This document shows, piece after piece, positions 8,135 through 16,616 of a DNA stretch of 64,000 nucleotides. Within the stretch, counting starts at the first letter, position 1, and each line of letters opens with the position of its first letter. Where the stretch lies: positions 27,824 to 91,823 of the forward strand of contig CAVHXA010000008.1 of assembly GCA_963639765.1 (NCBI GenBank), written 5' to 3'. Source of the DNA: CAVHXA01 sp963639765 (GTDB lineage Bacteria > Bacillota > Clostridia > Oscillospirales > Oscillospiraceae). The notes below the pieces were generated by a model, which was not told where the DNA came from, did not search any database, and was given only the letters and a program-made list of their open reading frames with translations. The position numbers and the translations under genes were made by a program.

Positions 8135-9193
8135 ATGAAAAACTACAGGCAGAAGCTTCGGGCTCTCTTTCCCTTTTCGTGGCGTGACTTCGGCATCTGT
8201 TTTCTGCTCATTTCGCTGGCTGCACTTGTCTGCATGCTTCTTCAGATCAGCTATCAGGGCGAGCAATACGCCACCATGCTCTTTACCTTCGCGGTCTTCC
8301 TCACGGCACGGTTTACCGAGGGCTATCTGTTCGGGGCCATAGCGGCGCTGTTTTCCGTAATTTATGTCAATTTTGCCTTTACCTACCCCTACTACGCCTT
8401 CAACTTCACCATTACCGGCTATCCGCTGACCTTTTCCATCATGCTTGCGGTTTCGCTCATCACAAGCGCGCTGACCACACAGGTCAAGCGTCAGCAGAAC
8501 GCCTGGCTCGAGGCCCAGAAGGAAACGGTCCGCGCCAATCTGCTGCGCGCCGTATCACACGATCTGCGCACGCCGCTCACATCCATTGCAGGAGCCGTAT
8601 CCGTTGTGCTCGAAAACGCGGATGCGCTGGATCCCGAGCAGGAAACCAGGCTTCTGACCAATGCGCGAAACGATGCGCAGTGGCTTATTCGCATGGTGGA
8701 AAACCTTCTTTCCGTAACGCGGCTCGGGCAGGAAAACGCACAGATCGTCAAAAGCGACGAGCTGATCGAAGAGGTTGTCGGCGAGGCGGTCCAGAAATTC
8801 CGCAACCGCTTTCCGGCGTCTCCGCTGCGGGTCAGTGTTCCGCAGGAGCCCGTGCTGGTCCCGATGGATCCGATTCTGGTCGAGCAGGTGCTGACAAACC
8901 TCCTCGAAAACACGGCCACCCACGCGCCGGACGCCACACAGGTAAGCCTGTGCGTCACAATTACGCAGGACACGGCCCTTTTCATTATAGACGACAACGG
9001 CCCCGGCCTGACCGGGGATCCGGCGGCTCTGTTCGACGGCAGCGGTACAGGCAGCGGCGAGCGCCGCGGCTGTGCGGGCATCGGGCTGTCTGTGTGCAAA
9101 ACCATCATAGCCGCGCACGGCGGCACGATATCCGCCCGAAACCGCCTGCAGGGAGGAGCGGAATTCCGCTTTACGCTGCCTCTCGGGCAATAG
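8135..9193 (+). CDS. Sensor histidine kinase, KdpD C-terminal type
   Basis: A 352-residue protein corresponding to the C-terminal half of KdpD: four membrane helices of the DUF4118 type (residues 20-110), a HisKA domain with the phospho-acceptor histidine in RAVSHDLRTPLTS (near 145), and an ATPase domain with N box NLLENTATHAP, DDNGPGL and GIGLSVCK. The N-terminal KdpD and USP domains of full sensors are missing. Start at 8135 is set by AAAGGTGA just upstream. It pairs with the response regulator 48 bp downstream. Potassium or osmotic sensing is likely by homology, but no kdpFABC is in the window. Confidence 0.88.
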   Translation: MKNYRQKLRALFPFSWRDFGICFLLISLAALVCMLLQISYQGEQYATMLFTFAVFLTARFTEGYLFGAIAALFSVIYVNFAFTYPYYAFNFTITGYPLTFSIMLAVSLITSALTTQVKRQQNAWLEAQKETVRANLLRAVSHDLRTPLTSIAGAVSVVLENADALDPEQETRLLTNARNDAQWLIRMVENLLSVTRLGQENAQIVKSDELIEEVVGEAVQKFRNRFPASPLRVSVPQEPVLVPMDPILVEQVLTNLLENTATHAPDATQVSLCVTITQDTALFIIDDNGPGLTGDPAALFDGSGTGSGERRGCAGIGLSVCKTIIAAHGGTISARNRLQGGAEFRFTLPLGQ

Positions 9194-9241
9194 GGGCAAA
9201 GCACGCACCGTGCAGACACACAAAGGAGGTATCCCGCGCCC

Positions 9242-9976
9242 ATGAAGCAGAAAATTCTGATTATAGAAGACGACCTGAGCATCTGCAGCTTTGTATCCGC
9301 GGTTCTCACGGCCAACGGCTATGACGCGCTGGTGGTTCACGACGGAAAAACGGCAGAAAACATGATCACGTCCCACTGTCCGGACCTGATGATTCTCGAT
9401 CTCGGGCTTCCGGATATGAACGGCATGGAGCTGATTCAATACGTCCGCAGCTGGTCCAGTCTGCCCATCGTGGTGGTCTCCGCGCGGACCCTCGAGCGCG
9501 AAAAGGTTCAGGCTCTTGATCTGGGTGCCGACGACTACATCACCAAGCCCTTCGGAACCAACGAGCTTCTGGCCCGCATCCGCACGGCCCTGCGCCACAC
9601 CCACACGCAGGATGCCACACAGGCGGTTGCCCGCACCGGGAAATTCAAAACCGGCGAGCTTCTGATCGACTACGACAAGCGTCGGGTGTATATCCGGGGC
9701 GAGGATGCCCGTCTCACGCAGAACGAGTTCAAAATCGTAGCCATGCTGGGCAAATACGCCGGAAAGGTCCTGACCTACGACTCCATCATGAAGGAAATCT
9801 GGGGGCCCGGCTCTGCGGGCATTACGGGAAAAACCAGCGACCGCAACCAGATCCTGCGTGTGAACATGGCCAACATCCGCCGAAAGATCGAAAAAAACCC
9901 CGGCGAACCCGAATACATCTTCACCGAGGTCGGTGTCGGCTACCGCATGGTCGAGGGCGAAAGCGACCAGACATAA
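9242..9976 (+). CDS. OmpR-family response regulator, KdpE-like
   Basis: A 244-residue two-domain regulator. The receiver domain has acidic residues IIEDD, the phospho-acceptor aspartate in MILDLGLPDMNG (near 53), the conserved Thr/Ser region VVSARTLE and the lysine in YITKPFG. The C-terminal winged helix (from about 135) ends with the wing motif GEPEYIFTEVGVGYRM. AAAGGAGG precedes the start. It is the cognate partner of the upstream kinase; the repeats at 7972-8054 are candidate binding sites. Followed by a terminator. Confidence 0.92.
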   Translation: MKQKILIIEDDLSICSFVSAVLTANGYDALVVHDGKTAENMITSHCPDLMILDLGLPDMNGMELIQYVRSWSSLPIVVVSARTLEREKVQALDLGADDYITKPFGTNELLARIRTALRHTHTQDATQAVARTGKFKTGELLIDYDKRRVYIRGEDARLTQNEFKIVAMLGKYAGKVLTYDSIMKEIWGPGSAGITGKTSDRNQILRVNMANIRRKIEKNPGEPEYIFTEVGVGYRMVEGESDQT

Positions 9977-10038
9977 AGCCGCGTCCTGTGCTCGGACTCT
10001 GCCGAATGCCGCGGCGTTGCCCCTGCGCACAGCCGGAC

Positions 10039-10088
10039 AAAAAGCAAACGCACCCCGCTGCAAAGCCGAGGTGCGCTTTTGTTTTTTC
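10039..10088. terminator. Bidirectional terminator between regulator and ATPase genes
   Basis: Long hairpin with arms around 10047-10055 and 10070-10078, ending in TTTTGTTTTTT on the plus strand and flanked by A-rich sequence for the minus-strand gene ending at 10114. Confidence 0.65.
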
Positions 10089-10113
10089 CGCTGCGGGCGG
10101 ATTTGTGCGGGGG

Positions 10114-12558
10114 TCAGGCGGCCCGATCCGCGTTTCTGCGGGCAAGCAGCCGCAGAACGGCATCGTGGACACGGTCGAGCCCGCGGGTAAACAGATTCAT
10201 GGCCGGCCAGGCCAGCAGACAGAACACCACCATGATCAGCGTGTCTGAAAATTGCAGGGCCGAAAGGATAAACAGGCTTTTGAGAAAGAAAAAGCAGAAG
10301 GCAAAGGAAACGCTGATGCCGACCATCAGGGCCACCCGCGTTTTGTTATACGGATGACAGGTGCGGTGCACCATCAGCAGCCCTACAAAGCCCATTACAG
10401 CCGTGCAGATGGTGGACAGAGCACCCTCGGACAGATGAAAGGCGAGATAAAACAGCAGAATGCCGATAATCAGGACCAGATCCGAAAGAGCGGCGGGCAG
10501 GGCGCGATAGAGCACGTTGGGCAGAAAGCGTCCCTCCACGCGGTTGCGGTTCGGCTCGAGTGCCAGCACAAACGAAGGAAGCCCGATTGTCAGCGCGTTG
10601 ACCAGACTCAGCTGCGAGGGACTGAAGGGATAGGGAAGCGTGGCAAAAAGCGTGACAAAGGCCAGCAGGAAGGAAAAGATGTTTTTGACCAGAAACAGGG
10701 ATGCCGAGCGTTCGATGTTGTTGATGACCCGGCGGCCCTCCTCGACAACCGACGGCATGGCCGAGAAGTCGGAATTGAGCAGCACGATATGCGCCACCTG
10801 CGCGGCCACCTCGCTGCCCGAGGCCATGGCAATGGAACAGTCGGCCTCCTTGAGAGCCAGAACGTCGTTTACGCCGTCACCCGTCATGGCAACGGTGTGA
10901 CCGTCTTTTTTCATGGCGCGCACCAGAGCGCGCTTCTGCTCCGGCGTTACCCGCCCGAAAACGGTATACTGCCGGGCGGCCTGCTCGATCTGTTCGTCTG
11001 TGACCAGCTCTCTTGCGTCTATATAGGCCTCTGCGCCCGCAATGCACGCACGGCGCGCCACCTCGGAGACCGTGAGGGGATTGTCGCCGGAGATGACCTT
11101 GATGGCAACGCCCTGCCGGGCAAAATAGGAGAAGGTTTCGGGAGCCTGCTCGCGGACACGGTTGGCCAGCAGAATCAGAGAAAGCGGCATCAGCTGCTCC
11201 GCATCGGGCACAGGGTCGTTCAGACTGCCGTCGTACAGGCCGAGCAGAAGCACACGGCAGCCCCTGGAGGACCACTGCTCGATCTGTGTGCGAAAGGCAT
11301 CATAGCGGCTGCCCAAAAGAATATCCGGCGCGCCGAGGAGGTAGGCTTCTTCGGCATCAAAGCGCACGCCGCCGTATTTCCGGGCAGAGGTAAAGGGAAG
11401 AGTTTCAGAGGCGGTTTGCGCCGCCTCACCGGTGAAATAGTGGCGCAGGGCGATCATGGTGTCGTTGTCGTCCTGCATGGCATAGACATAGTCGGCCATG
11501 ATCTGACGGATGTCGGATTCGACAAAGCGGTCCGGGCATATCAGGTCGATATCTTCTACCACCATTTTGTTTTCGGTGATGGTGCCCGTCTTGTCCACGC
11601 AAAGGGTGTCTACCCGCGCAAGGGTTTCGATGCAGGCCATTTCGTGGACCAGTGTCTGTTTTTTCGCAAGACGCAGAATGCCGGCAACCAGAGCCAGGCT
11701 CGTGAGCAGATACAGACCCTCGGGGATCATGCCGATCAGGGCCGCAACGGTTGAGACAACACCGGTGGCAACGTCTCTGCCGAGCCAGTGGATTTCCTTG
11801 ATAAACAGAATGACGCCAAAGGGGATGATGATCATTCCGATCCATTTTACGAGGTTGGTGAGCGACCGCATCATTTCGGACTGCTGCGGCTTTTTGGAGC
11901 GCTTGGCCTCAAGCGTGAGCTTTGCGGCAAAGCTGTCGGAGCCAACGGCAGTCAGTCGGGCTCTGCAGCTGCCGGAAACCAGAAAGCTGCCGGACAGAAG
12001 CGAATCTCCTGGGCCTTTGCGGATCTCGTCCGCCTCGCCGGTAACCAGAGCCTCGTTGGCCTGACAGGTTCCCGAAACCACCACCGCATCGGCACAGATC
12101 TGATCGCCCGTGGAAAACAGGACAATGTCGTCGCGGACCAGCTGCGCGGTTTCCACGGATTGCTCCTGCCCGCCGCGAATAACCCTGGCCTGGGGCGCGT
12201 TGAGGATGGTAAGCCGGTCGAGCGTTTTTTTGGAGCGCAGCTCCTGGATGATGCCGATGCAGGTGTTGGCCAGAACAATGCCCATAAAGGTGAGATTCAG
12301 CCAGGAGCGTACGGCGATTACGCAGCCGGCAAGAACAAAGAAGATCAGGTTGAAAAAGGTAAAGATATTGCTGAACACGATCTGCTGTACTGTTTTTGAG
12401 GCGGATTCGACCGGCGTGTTGGCCAGACCGCAATCCAGACGCTGACGAACCTGCTGATCGGTCAGACCGATATCCGGGTCTGTCTGCTCAACAGGCAGCG
12501 CGGGGGCTGCCTGCACGGGCCGGACCCTGCGGAATCCTGCTTTTCGTTGCTGGAGCAT
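10114..12558 (-). CDS. Cation-transporting P-type ATPase (CtpE/CaxP-like)
   Basis: An 814-residue P2-type ATPase. The actuator motif appears as VTGEADE (near 175), the M4 ion-site helix as MIPEGLYLLTSLALV (near 285), the phosphorylation site as CVDKTGTITEN (near 320) and the hinge as MTGDGVNDVLALKEAD (near 556). The PEGL M4 motif and overall length match the CtpE/CaxP group of Gram-positive calcium or magnesium exporters, so Ca2+ efflux is the leading guess. No N-terminal heavy-metal CxxC domain is present. AAAGGAG precedes the ATG, and a consensus promoter lies at 12658-12686. Confidence 0.88.
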   Translation of the reverse strand: MLQQRKAGFRRVRPVQAAPALPVEQTDPDIGLTDQQVRQRLDCGLANTPVESASKTVQQIVFSNIFTFFNLIFFVLAGCVIAVRSWLNLTFMGIVLANTCIGIIQELRSKKTLDRLTILNAPQARVIRGGQEQSVETAQLVRDDIVLFSTGDQICADAVVVSGTCQANEALVTGEADEIRKGPGDSLLSGSFLVSGSCRARLTAVGSDSFAAKLTLEAKRSKKPQQSEMMRSLTNLVKWIGMIIIPFGVILFIKEIHWLGRDVATGVVSTVAALIGMIPEGLYLLTSLALVAGILRLAKKQTLVHEMACIETLARVDTLCVDKTGTITENKMVVEDIDLICPDRFVESDIRQIMADYVYAMQDDNDTMIALRHYFTGEAAQTASETLPFTSARKYGGVRFDAEEAYLLGAPDILLGSRYDAFRTQIEQWSSRGCRVLLLGLYDGSLNDPVPDAEQLMPLSLILLANRVREQAPETFSYFARQGVAIKVISGDNPLTVSEVARRACIAGAEAYIDARELVTDEQIEQAARQYTVFGRVTPEQKRALVRAMKKDGHTVAMTGDGVNDVLALKEADCSIAMASGSEVAAQVAHIVLLNSDFSAMPSVVEEGRRVINNIERSASLFLVKNIFSFLLAFVTLFATLPYPFSPSQLSLVNALTIGLPSFVLALEPNRNRVEGRFLPNVLYRALPAALSDLVLIIGILLFYLAFHLSEGALSTICTAVMGFVGLLMVHRTCHPYNKTRVALMVGISVSFAFCFFFLKSLFILSALQFSDTLIMVVFCLLAWPAMNLFTRGLDRVHDAVLRLLARRNADRAA

Positions 12559-12657
12559 GGCCGCTCCTTTCCGTCCGGAGCCGCAGCGGCACCGGAAAAT
12601 TCAGATTATTCTGTGCAGAGGACGTTTCGAAGAGAAACGGAAACGGATGCTGACGCA

Positions 12658-12686
12658 ATTATAAAGCATCTTCCGACCTGTTGCAA
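12658..12686 (-). promoter_or_regulatory. Promoter of the P-type ATPase gene
   Basis: Minus-strand TTGCAA (12686-12681), 17-bp spacer, TATAAT (12663-12658), leaving a leader of about 95 nt. The remainder of 12559-12870 contains no gene; the divergent PAP2 gene has a TATAAT at 12781 with a poor -35. Confidence 0.75.
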
Positions 12687-12870
12687 CAGGGCATGTGTGA
12701 ACCTGCTGTAAACACGTCGGGCCGAATCTTAAATTTCTGTGAAGTTTGGAAGATTCTGCGTGCAAAGCCGACCTGCAGAAGTATAATACGGGCCGGGAGG
12801 ACCACACCCGGCGCAGGGTGCAGGGCCCGGGATGCGCTGCATCCGTTTTCCGTAAAAGGAGAGATTCCGC

Positions 12871-13617
12871 ATGAATTACATCAGGCAGGCGGGCCGGTGG
12901 CTATGCAGCTATATCCGGGCCAATCCGCGGGTCTGGCTGGCGCTGTATTTTGCCGTGTTCGGGGCGATGTTCCTGGGTGTGGAGCACATCGTCACGCCCG
13001 AGAGTGACTACTGGGTCTCGCGGATTCCGCTGGATGACAAAATTCCCTTCCTCGAGGGCTTTATTATTCCGTATTGCCTGTGGTATCCCATGCTTGCCGC
13101 TGTGGGCCTGTATACCATGTTCTTCGAACCGGGGGCCTTTCGCCGCTTTCTCTATTTCATCATAACGGGCTTTACACTCAGCCTTCTCATCTGCCTGCTG
13201 ATACCAAACGGACAGAACCTGCGTCCGGCCGTGTTTCCGCGGCAGAATCTCCTCACATGGGCGATTGCGGGTATCTATCGGGCCGACACCAACACAAATG
13301 TTTTTCCGAGCATGCACGTAATCGGGGCTTTTGCGTGCGCCGCGGCCGTATTCGACTGTCCGCGCATCAGGCGGCTGCGTGTGCCGGCCGCAGCCCTGGC
13401 CGTGCTGATCAGCGTTTCAACCGTCTTTATCAAGCAGCACTCGGCACTCGACATCATCGGCGGGCTTGCGCTGTCGCTGCCCATCGCCGCCGCGGTGTAT
13501 CATGCCGGACTGCGGGACCTGCTTAAAAGACTGCGCCGACGCGCCGGCATCCGAAGAACACTGACCGGAGGCGCAAAGGCTGCCGCGCCGCGCCGCAAAA
13601 AAAGCCTGCCGCAATGA
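12871..13617 (+). CDS. PAP2-superfamily membrane phosphatase
   Basis: A 248-residue integral membrane protein with six predicted helices and the three PAP2 phosphatase motifs: NGQNLRP (near 112), FPSMHV (near 148) and STVFIKQHSALD (near 188). The third motif has Lys-Gln before the catalytic His where Arg is usual earlier in the motif, which is tolerated in AUR1-like members. Likely dephosphorylates a lipid phosphate or undecaprenyl diphosphate, or transfers a phospholipid headgroup. The C-terminal 30 residues are basic and cytoplasmic. AAAAGGAGAG precedes the ATG; the stop lies inside the terminator hairpin. Confidence 0.87.
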   Translation: MNYIRQAGRWLCSYIRANPRVWLALYFAVFGAMFLGVEHIVTPESDYWVSRIPLDDKIPFLEGFIIPYCLWYPMLAAVGLYTMFFEPGAFRRFLYFIITGFTLSLLICLLIPNGQNLRPAVFPRQNLLTWAIAGIYRADTNTNVFPSMHVIGAFACAAAVFDCPRIRRLRVPAAALAVLISVSTVFIKQHSALDIIGGLALSLPIAAAVYHAGLRDLLKRLRRRAGIRRTLTGGAKAAAPRRKKSLPQ

Positions 13618-13628
13618 CTGCGGCAGGC
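13604..13628 (+). terminator. Terminator overlapping the PAP2 stop codon
   Basis: Perfect 10-bp stem (13604-13613 with 13619-13628) and a 5-nt loop, followed by CCTTTGTCTGTTTT. The TGA stop at 13615-13617 is in the loop. Confidence 0.75.
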
Positions 13629-13699
13629 CCTTTGTCTGTTTTCGGCTTTTCCTGCGCGGAAGACGCGATGAACAGGGCGCACGCCCGCGGCGGCTCCGG

Positions 13700-14110
13700 T
13701 CAGAAGAATCTGCGGATGGCGTCGGTGGCATGGTCTACGTCGTCTGAAATGGTGATCATAAAGTTGATGCTGTTTGTCTGACCAAACTGCTCGCACCAGC
13801 ACAGAAAATCCTCTGTTTCGGCGGGATCTCTGGAGCCCGCGATTTTATACAGGTTGTCGATATAGATGTGGGTGATATCGAAATTGCCCGCATGCAGGCC
13901 GCTGATAAAGCCCTTGAGGAAGGTATAGCTGCCAACGGGATAGTCGTTGGCTTCGATCAGGCGCACGCGATAGTCTACATCATAGGTGAGCTTGTTGCCG
14001 ATGTCGATGCATACCAGACTGCCGGTTTCGCAGTGAACCGCTTCCTGCATGGCGCTGAGAAGCTGCTTGGTCTTTCCTGAGCCCTTCAACCCCATGATAA
14101 CCTTAACCAT
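13700..14110 (-). CDS. Small P-loop NTP-binding protein of unknown role
   Basis: A 136-residue protein with an N-terminal Walker A (MGLKGSGKTKQ, residues 6-16) and a hydrophobic strand ending in DN (ITHIYIDNLYK, near 83) that may act as Walker B. It has no membrane segment or DNA-binding domain. Short Clostridia-restricted ATPases of this kind are often annotated as conserved hypothetical or loosely as PilT-like, but there is no evidence for motility. AAGGGGGA precedes the ATG. It stands alone, with its own promoter at 14166-14194. Confidence 0.72.
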   Translation of the reverse strand: MVKVIMGLKGSGKTKQLLSAMQEAVHCETGSLVCIDIGNKLTYDVDYRVRLIEANDYPVGSYTFLKGFISGLHAGNFDITHIYIDNLYKIAGSRDPAETEDFLCWCEQFGQTNSINFMITISDDVDHATDAIRRFF

Positions 14111-14165
14111 ATGAGATGTCCCCCTTCACCTTGTTGTAAGTTCCCAGTCGGGATCGGGTAGGACT

Positions 14166-14194
14166 ATCATATCACAGCCCGAACGGGTGTTCAA
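14166..14194 (-). promoter_or_regulatory. Promoter of the small P-loop protein gene
   Basis: Minus strand TTGAAC (14194-14189), 17-bp spacer, TATGAT (14171-14166), 56 bp before the ATG. Confidence 0.65.
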
Positions 14195-14242
14195 CTGAAA
14201 GTTTCGGAGGCGGCACAGAATTCTGCATGACGCGGGCCGGAT

Positions 14243-15541
14243 TCAGCCGCGGCGCTCCGGTCGGCCGAGCAGGCGGAACATATTGCGCTTATAGAGCTCC
14301 ACGCCGGGCTGGTCAAAGGGGTTGACCGCAAGCAGACGGGCCGACAGCGCGCACGAGAGCTCGAGAAAATAAATCAGAGCGCCGACCGAGTTGGCGGTAA
14401 GCACGTCGGCATCGATCTGAATCACCGGTACGCCGCCGTCGGCGTGCGCGGAGGTGGTGGCGGCAGCGGCCTGCTGCTGCACATGGGAAAGACCCTTTCC
14501 GGCAAGATAATTGAGCCCGTCGGTGTCCTTCCAGTCGAGAGCGATTTCCAGATCACGCGCCGCCGGCGCAAACTGCACCACAGTTTCGAACAGATTTCTG
14601 CGGCCGTCCTGAATCAGCTGACCGAGAGAGTGCAGGTCTGAGGTAAAGCCCGCACAGGCCGGAAAGAGCCCCTTGCCGTCTTTGCCCTCGCTTTCGCCGA
14701 AAAGCTGCTGCCACCAGCGGCCAAAGGTTTCAAAGTCGGGCTCATACGAGCAGAACAGCTCAATCTGCTTGCCCTGCCGATACAGCAGATTTCTGGCTGC
14801 GGCATACATCCATGCCGGGTTTTCGAAGCTGCGCTCCGCAAGCGCGTCCATCTCGTCGCGCGCACCGCTCAGAAGCCCCGAAATATCCGCGCCGGCCACA
14901 GCCATGGGCAGCAGCCCGGCAGGCGTCAGCACGCTGAATCTTCCGCCCACGTCTGCGGGAATCGAAAAGGACGTGTAGCCCTCCTCCTGCGCCATCTGAC
15001 GCAGGGCGCCCCGGGTGGAGTCGGTTGTGACAAAGATACGGTCGCGGGCCTTGTCGACCCCGTATCGACGCTCCAGCTGCCAGCGCAGGAAACGCATGGC
15101 GATAGCCGGCTCAAGCGTTGTGCCGGATTTGGATACGACGTTGATGCAGAAATCCCGGTCGTCGAGCAGCTCGATGAGCTCGCTGAGGCTGCGGGCAGAG
15201 AGATTGTTTCCGGCAAAAAATACCTGGGTGCTGTCGGACCGGCTGTTGTGCCGCGCACCGCACAGCAGCTCAATACCGGCGCGTGCGCCGAGATACGAGC
15301 CGCCGGCTCCGATAACAACCAGCGCGGATGAAGAGTCACGGATGCGCCGCGCGGCATCGCGCAGCCGCCGCATTTCGCGTACGTCGGTGCAGCCGGGAAG
15401 GTAATACCAGCCCAGAAAATCCCTGTCCGGACCCGCTGCCTGGGCAAGCCCGGCATGCGCGGAGGAAAGCTCTTCTTCCATACCGAGCAGATCGGACAGA
15501 TGCACCTCGCCCCACAGATTTGAAAGATCGGCCCTGACCAT
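14243..15541 (-). CDS. pgi: Glucose-6-phosphate isomerase
   Basis: A 432-residue enzyme interconverting glucose 6-phosphate and fructose 6-phosphate. Two SIS-type sugar-phosphate sites are visible: VVIGAGGSYLGARAGIELL (near 80) and NVVSKSGTTLEPAIAMRFL (near 140). The catalytic Glu/His/Lys region lies around GESEGKDGKGLFP and TDLHSLGQ. Length fits the compact Bacillus-type enzyme. Two ATGs are possible (15556 and 15541); the second has GGGGG 8 nt upstream and is chosen, though support is weak. Monocistronic with a promoter at 15575-15603. Confidence 0.92.
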   Translation of the reverse strand: MVRADLSNLWGEVHLSDLLGMEEELSSAHAGLAQAAGPDRDFLGWYYLPGCTDVREMRRLRDAARRIRDSSSALVVIGAGGSYLGARAGIELLCGARHNSRSDSTQVFFAGNNLSARSLSELIELLDDRDFCINVVSKSGTTLEPAIAMRFLRWQLERRYGVDKARDRIFVTTDSTRGALRQMAQEEGYTSFSIPADVGGRFSVLTPAGLLPMAVAGADISGLLSGARDEMDALAERSFENPAWMYAAARNLLYRQGKQIELFCSYEPDFETFGRWWQQLFGESEGKDGKGLFPACAGFTSDLHSLGQLIQDGRRNLFETVVQFAPAARDLEIALDWKDTDGLNYLAGKGLSHVQQQAAAATTSAHADGGVPVIQIDADVLTANSVGALIYFLELSCALSARLLAVNPFDQPGVELYKRNMFRLLGRPERRG

Positions 15542-15574
15542 ACTTTCAGCCCCCATATGTCAAACTGTCCGTAT

Positions 15575-15603
15575 ATGATATCCGTTTTTCCGCGATTTGA
15601 CAA
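15575..15603 (-). promoter_or_regulatory. Promoter of pgi
   Basis: Minus strand TTGTCA (15603-15598), 17-bp spacer, TATCAT (15580-15575). Confidence 0.65.
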
Positions 15604-15663
15604 CCGGTTTTTCCGTGATCGGCCGTTTTCCTCCGGCGCGGCCGGAATTGTTCGCAAAACAGC

Positions 15664-15692
15664 TTGCAAATCTGCGGAAAAACCGTTACGAT
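15664..15692 (+). promoter_or_regulatory. Promoter of the solute-binding/kinase/GGDEF operon
   Basis: TTGCAA (15664-15669), 17-bp spacer, TACGAT (15687-15692), about 94 bp before the first ATG. Confidence 0.65.
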
Positions 15693-15785
15693 ATTCGTCA
15701 AGCACCGGTGACGGACTCAAAACCACAAAATCGGCACCGCACAACCCGGAAATTGCGCGATGCTACCCAAAAAGGCGGTGGAAAC

Positions 15786-16616
15786 ATGCAGAGCAGAGGC
15801 AGACTGCTGCCGAAAACGGGCTCCCTTCTCCTCCTTGCGGCTTTTCTTCTGTGCTTTCTTTCGGCCTGCGGGCAAAGCGCGGCCCCGGCCGCGGCGGAAA
15901 CGCGCCCCTTCATCACCGCAGGAAGCGAGGACTACCCGCCCTTTATGGACCTCGACAACAACGGCGACCCGACCGGGCTGGATATCGACATCCTCAAAGA
16001 GGCGTTCGACCGCATCGGCTACGACGTCCGTTTTGTCACCATAAACTGGGAAGACAAAGACGATCTTCTCGCCTCCGGCGAGGTCGACTGCGTTACGGGC
16101 GGCTTCACAATAGAAGGCCGCGAAGAAGACTATCTCTGGGTTGGGCCCTATATGCACAGCAATCAGGTCGTGGCCGTCAACTCCACAGGAGACATCCACA
16201 CCCTGCAGGATCTTGCAGGCAGGTCCGTTGCCGTTCAGGCCGCCAGCATCGCAGAGGACGTGCTGCTCGAGCACCGGAATCCGGCTGTTCCCGAAGACAT
16301 TCAGGTCTTCAGCTACGAAGACAACGCCCTTCCGTTTGCCGCTCTGGGCTGTAATTACATAGACGCGCTTGTGGCCGACGAGCCTGCTATTGTCCAATAC
16401 ATGAAAGACTACAACACCACCTTTACCATCCTCGACGAGCCGGTCATGTACGCCGGAGTCGGGACTGCCTTTTCCAAAAACGGCGACGCGGAGCTCTGCG
16501 CCGGAGCAAACGAGGCAATCCGGCAGATGCGCGAGGACGGAACCCTCAGGCAGATCATAGAACGCTATCTCGACAACGCGGACAGATATCTGGGAGGTGA
16601 TCTCCCTGAAGAATAA
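15786..16616 (+). CDS. Extracellular solute-binding lipoprotein (SBP family 3)
   Basis: A 276-residue lipoprotein. The signal peptide ends in the lipobox LLSACG (Cys near 27), followed by a periplasmic-binding fold of the amino-acid type: ITAGSEDYPPFMDLDNNGDPTGLDIDILKEAF and the second-lobe segment DLAGRSVAVQAASIAED. Normally it would feed an ABC importer, but no permease or ATPase follows. Instead its last 20 bases overlap a hybrid histidine kinase, so it probably acts as a ligand sensor subunit. The start at 15786 follows AAAGGCGG. The same ligand-binding family occurs fused to bacterial kinases (BvgS/EvgS type), supporting this reading. Confidence 0.9.
   Translation: MQSRGRLLPKTGSLLLLAAFLLCFLSACGQSAAPAAAETRPFITAGSEDYPPFMDLDNNGDPTGLDIDILKEAFDRIGYDVRFVTINWEDKDDLLASGEVDCVTGGFTIEGREEDYLWVGPYMHSNQVVAVNSTGDIHTLQDLAGRSVAVQAASIAEDVLLEHRNPAVPEDIQVFSYEDNALPFAALGCNYIDALVADEPAIVQYMKDYNTTFTILDEPVMYAGVGTAFSKNGDAELCAGANEAIRQMREDGTLRQIIERYLDNADRYLGGDLPEE

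Noticed and set aside
8555..10063. 500-codon minus-strand frame across the KdpDE-like pair
   Set aside because: Overlaps two well-supported plus-strand genes and shows no recognisable domain.
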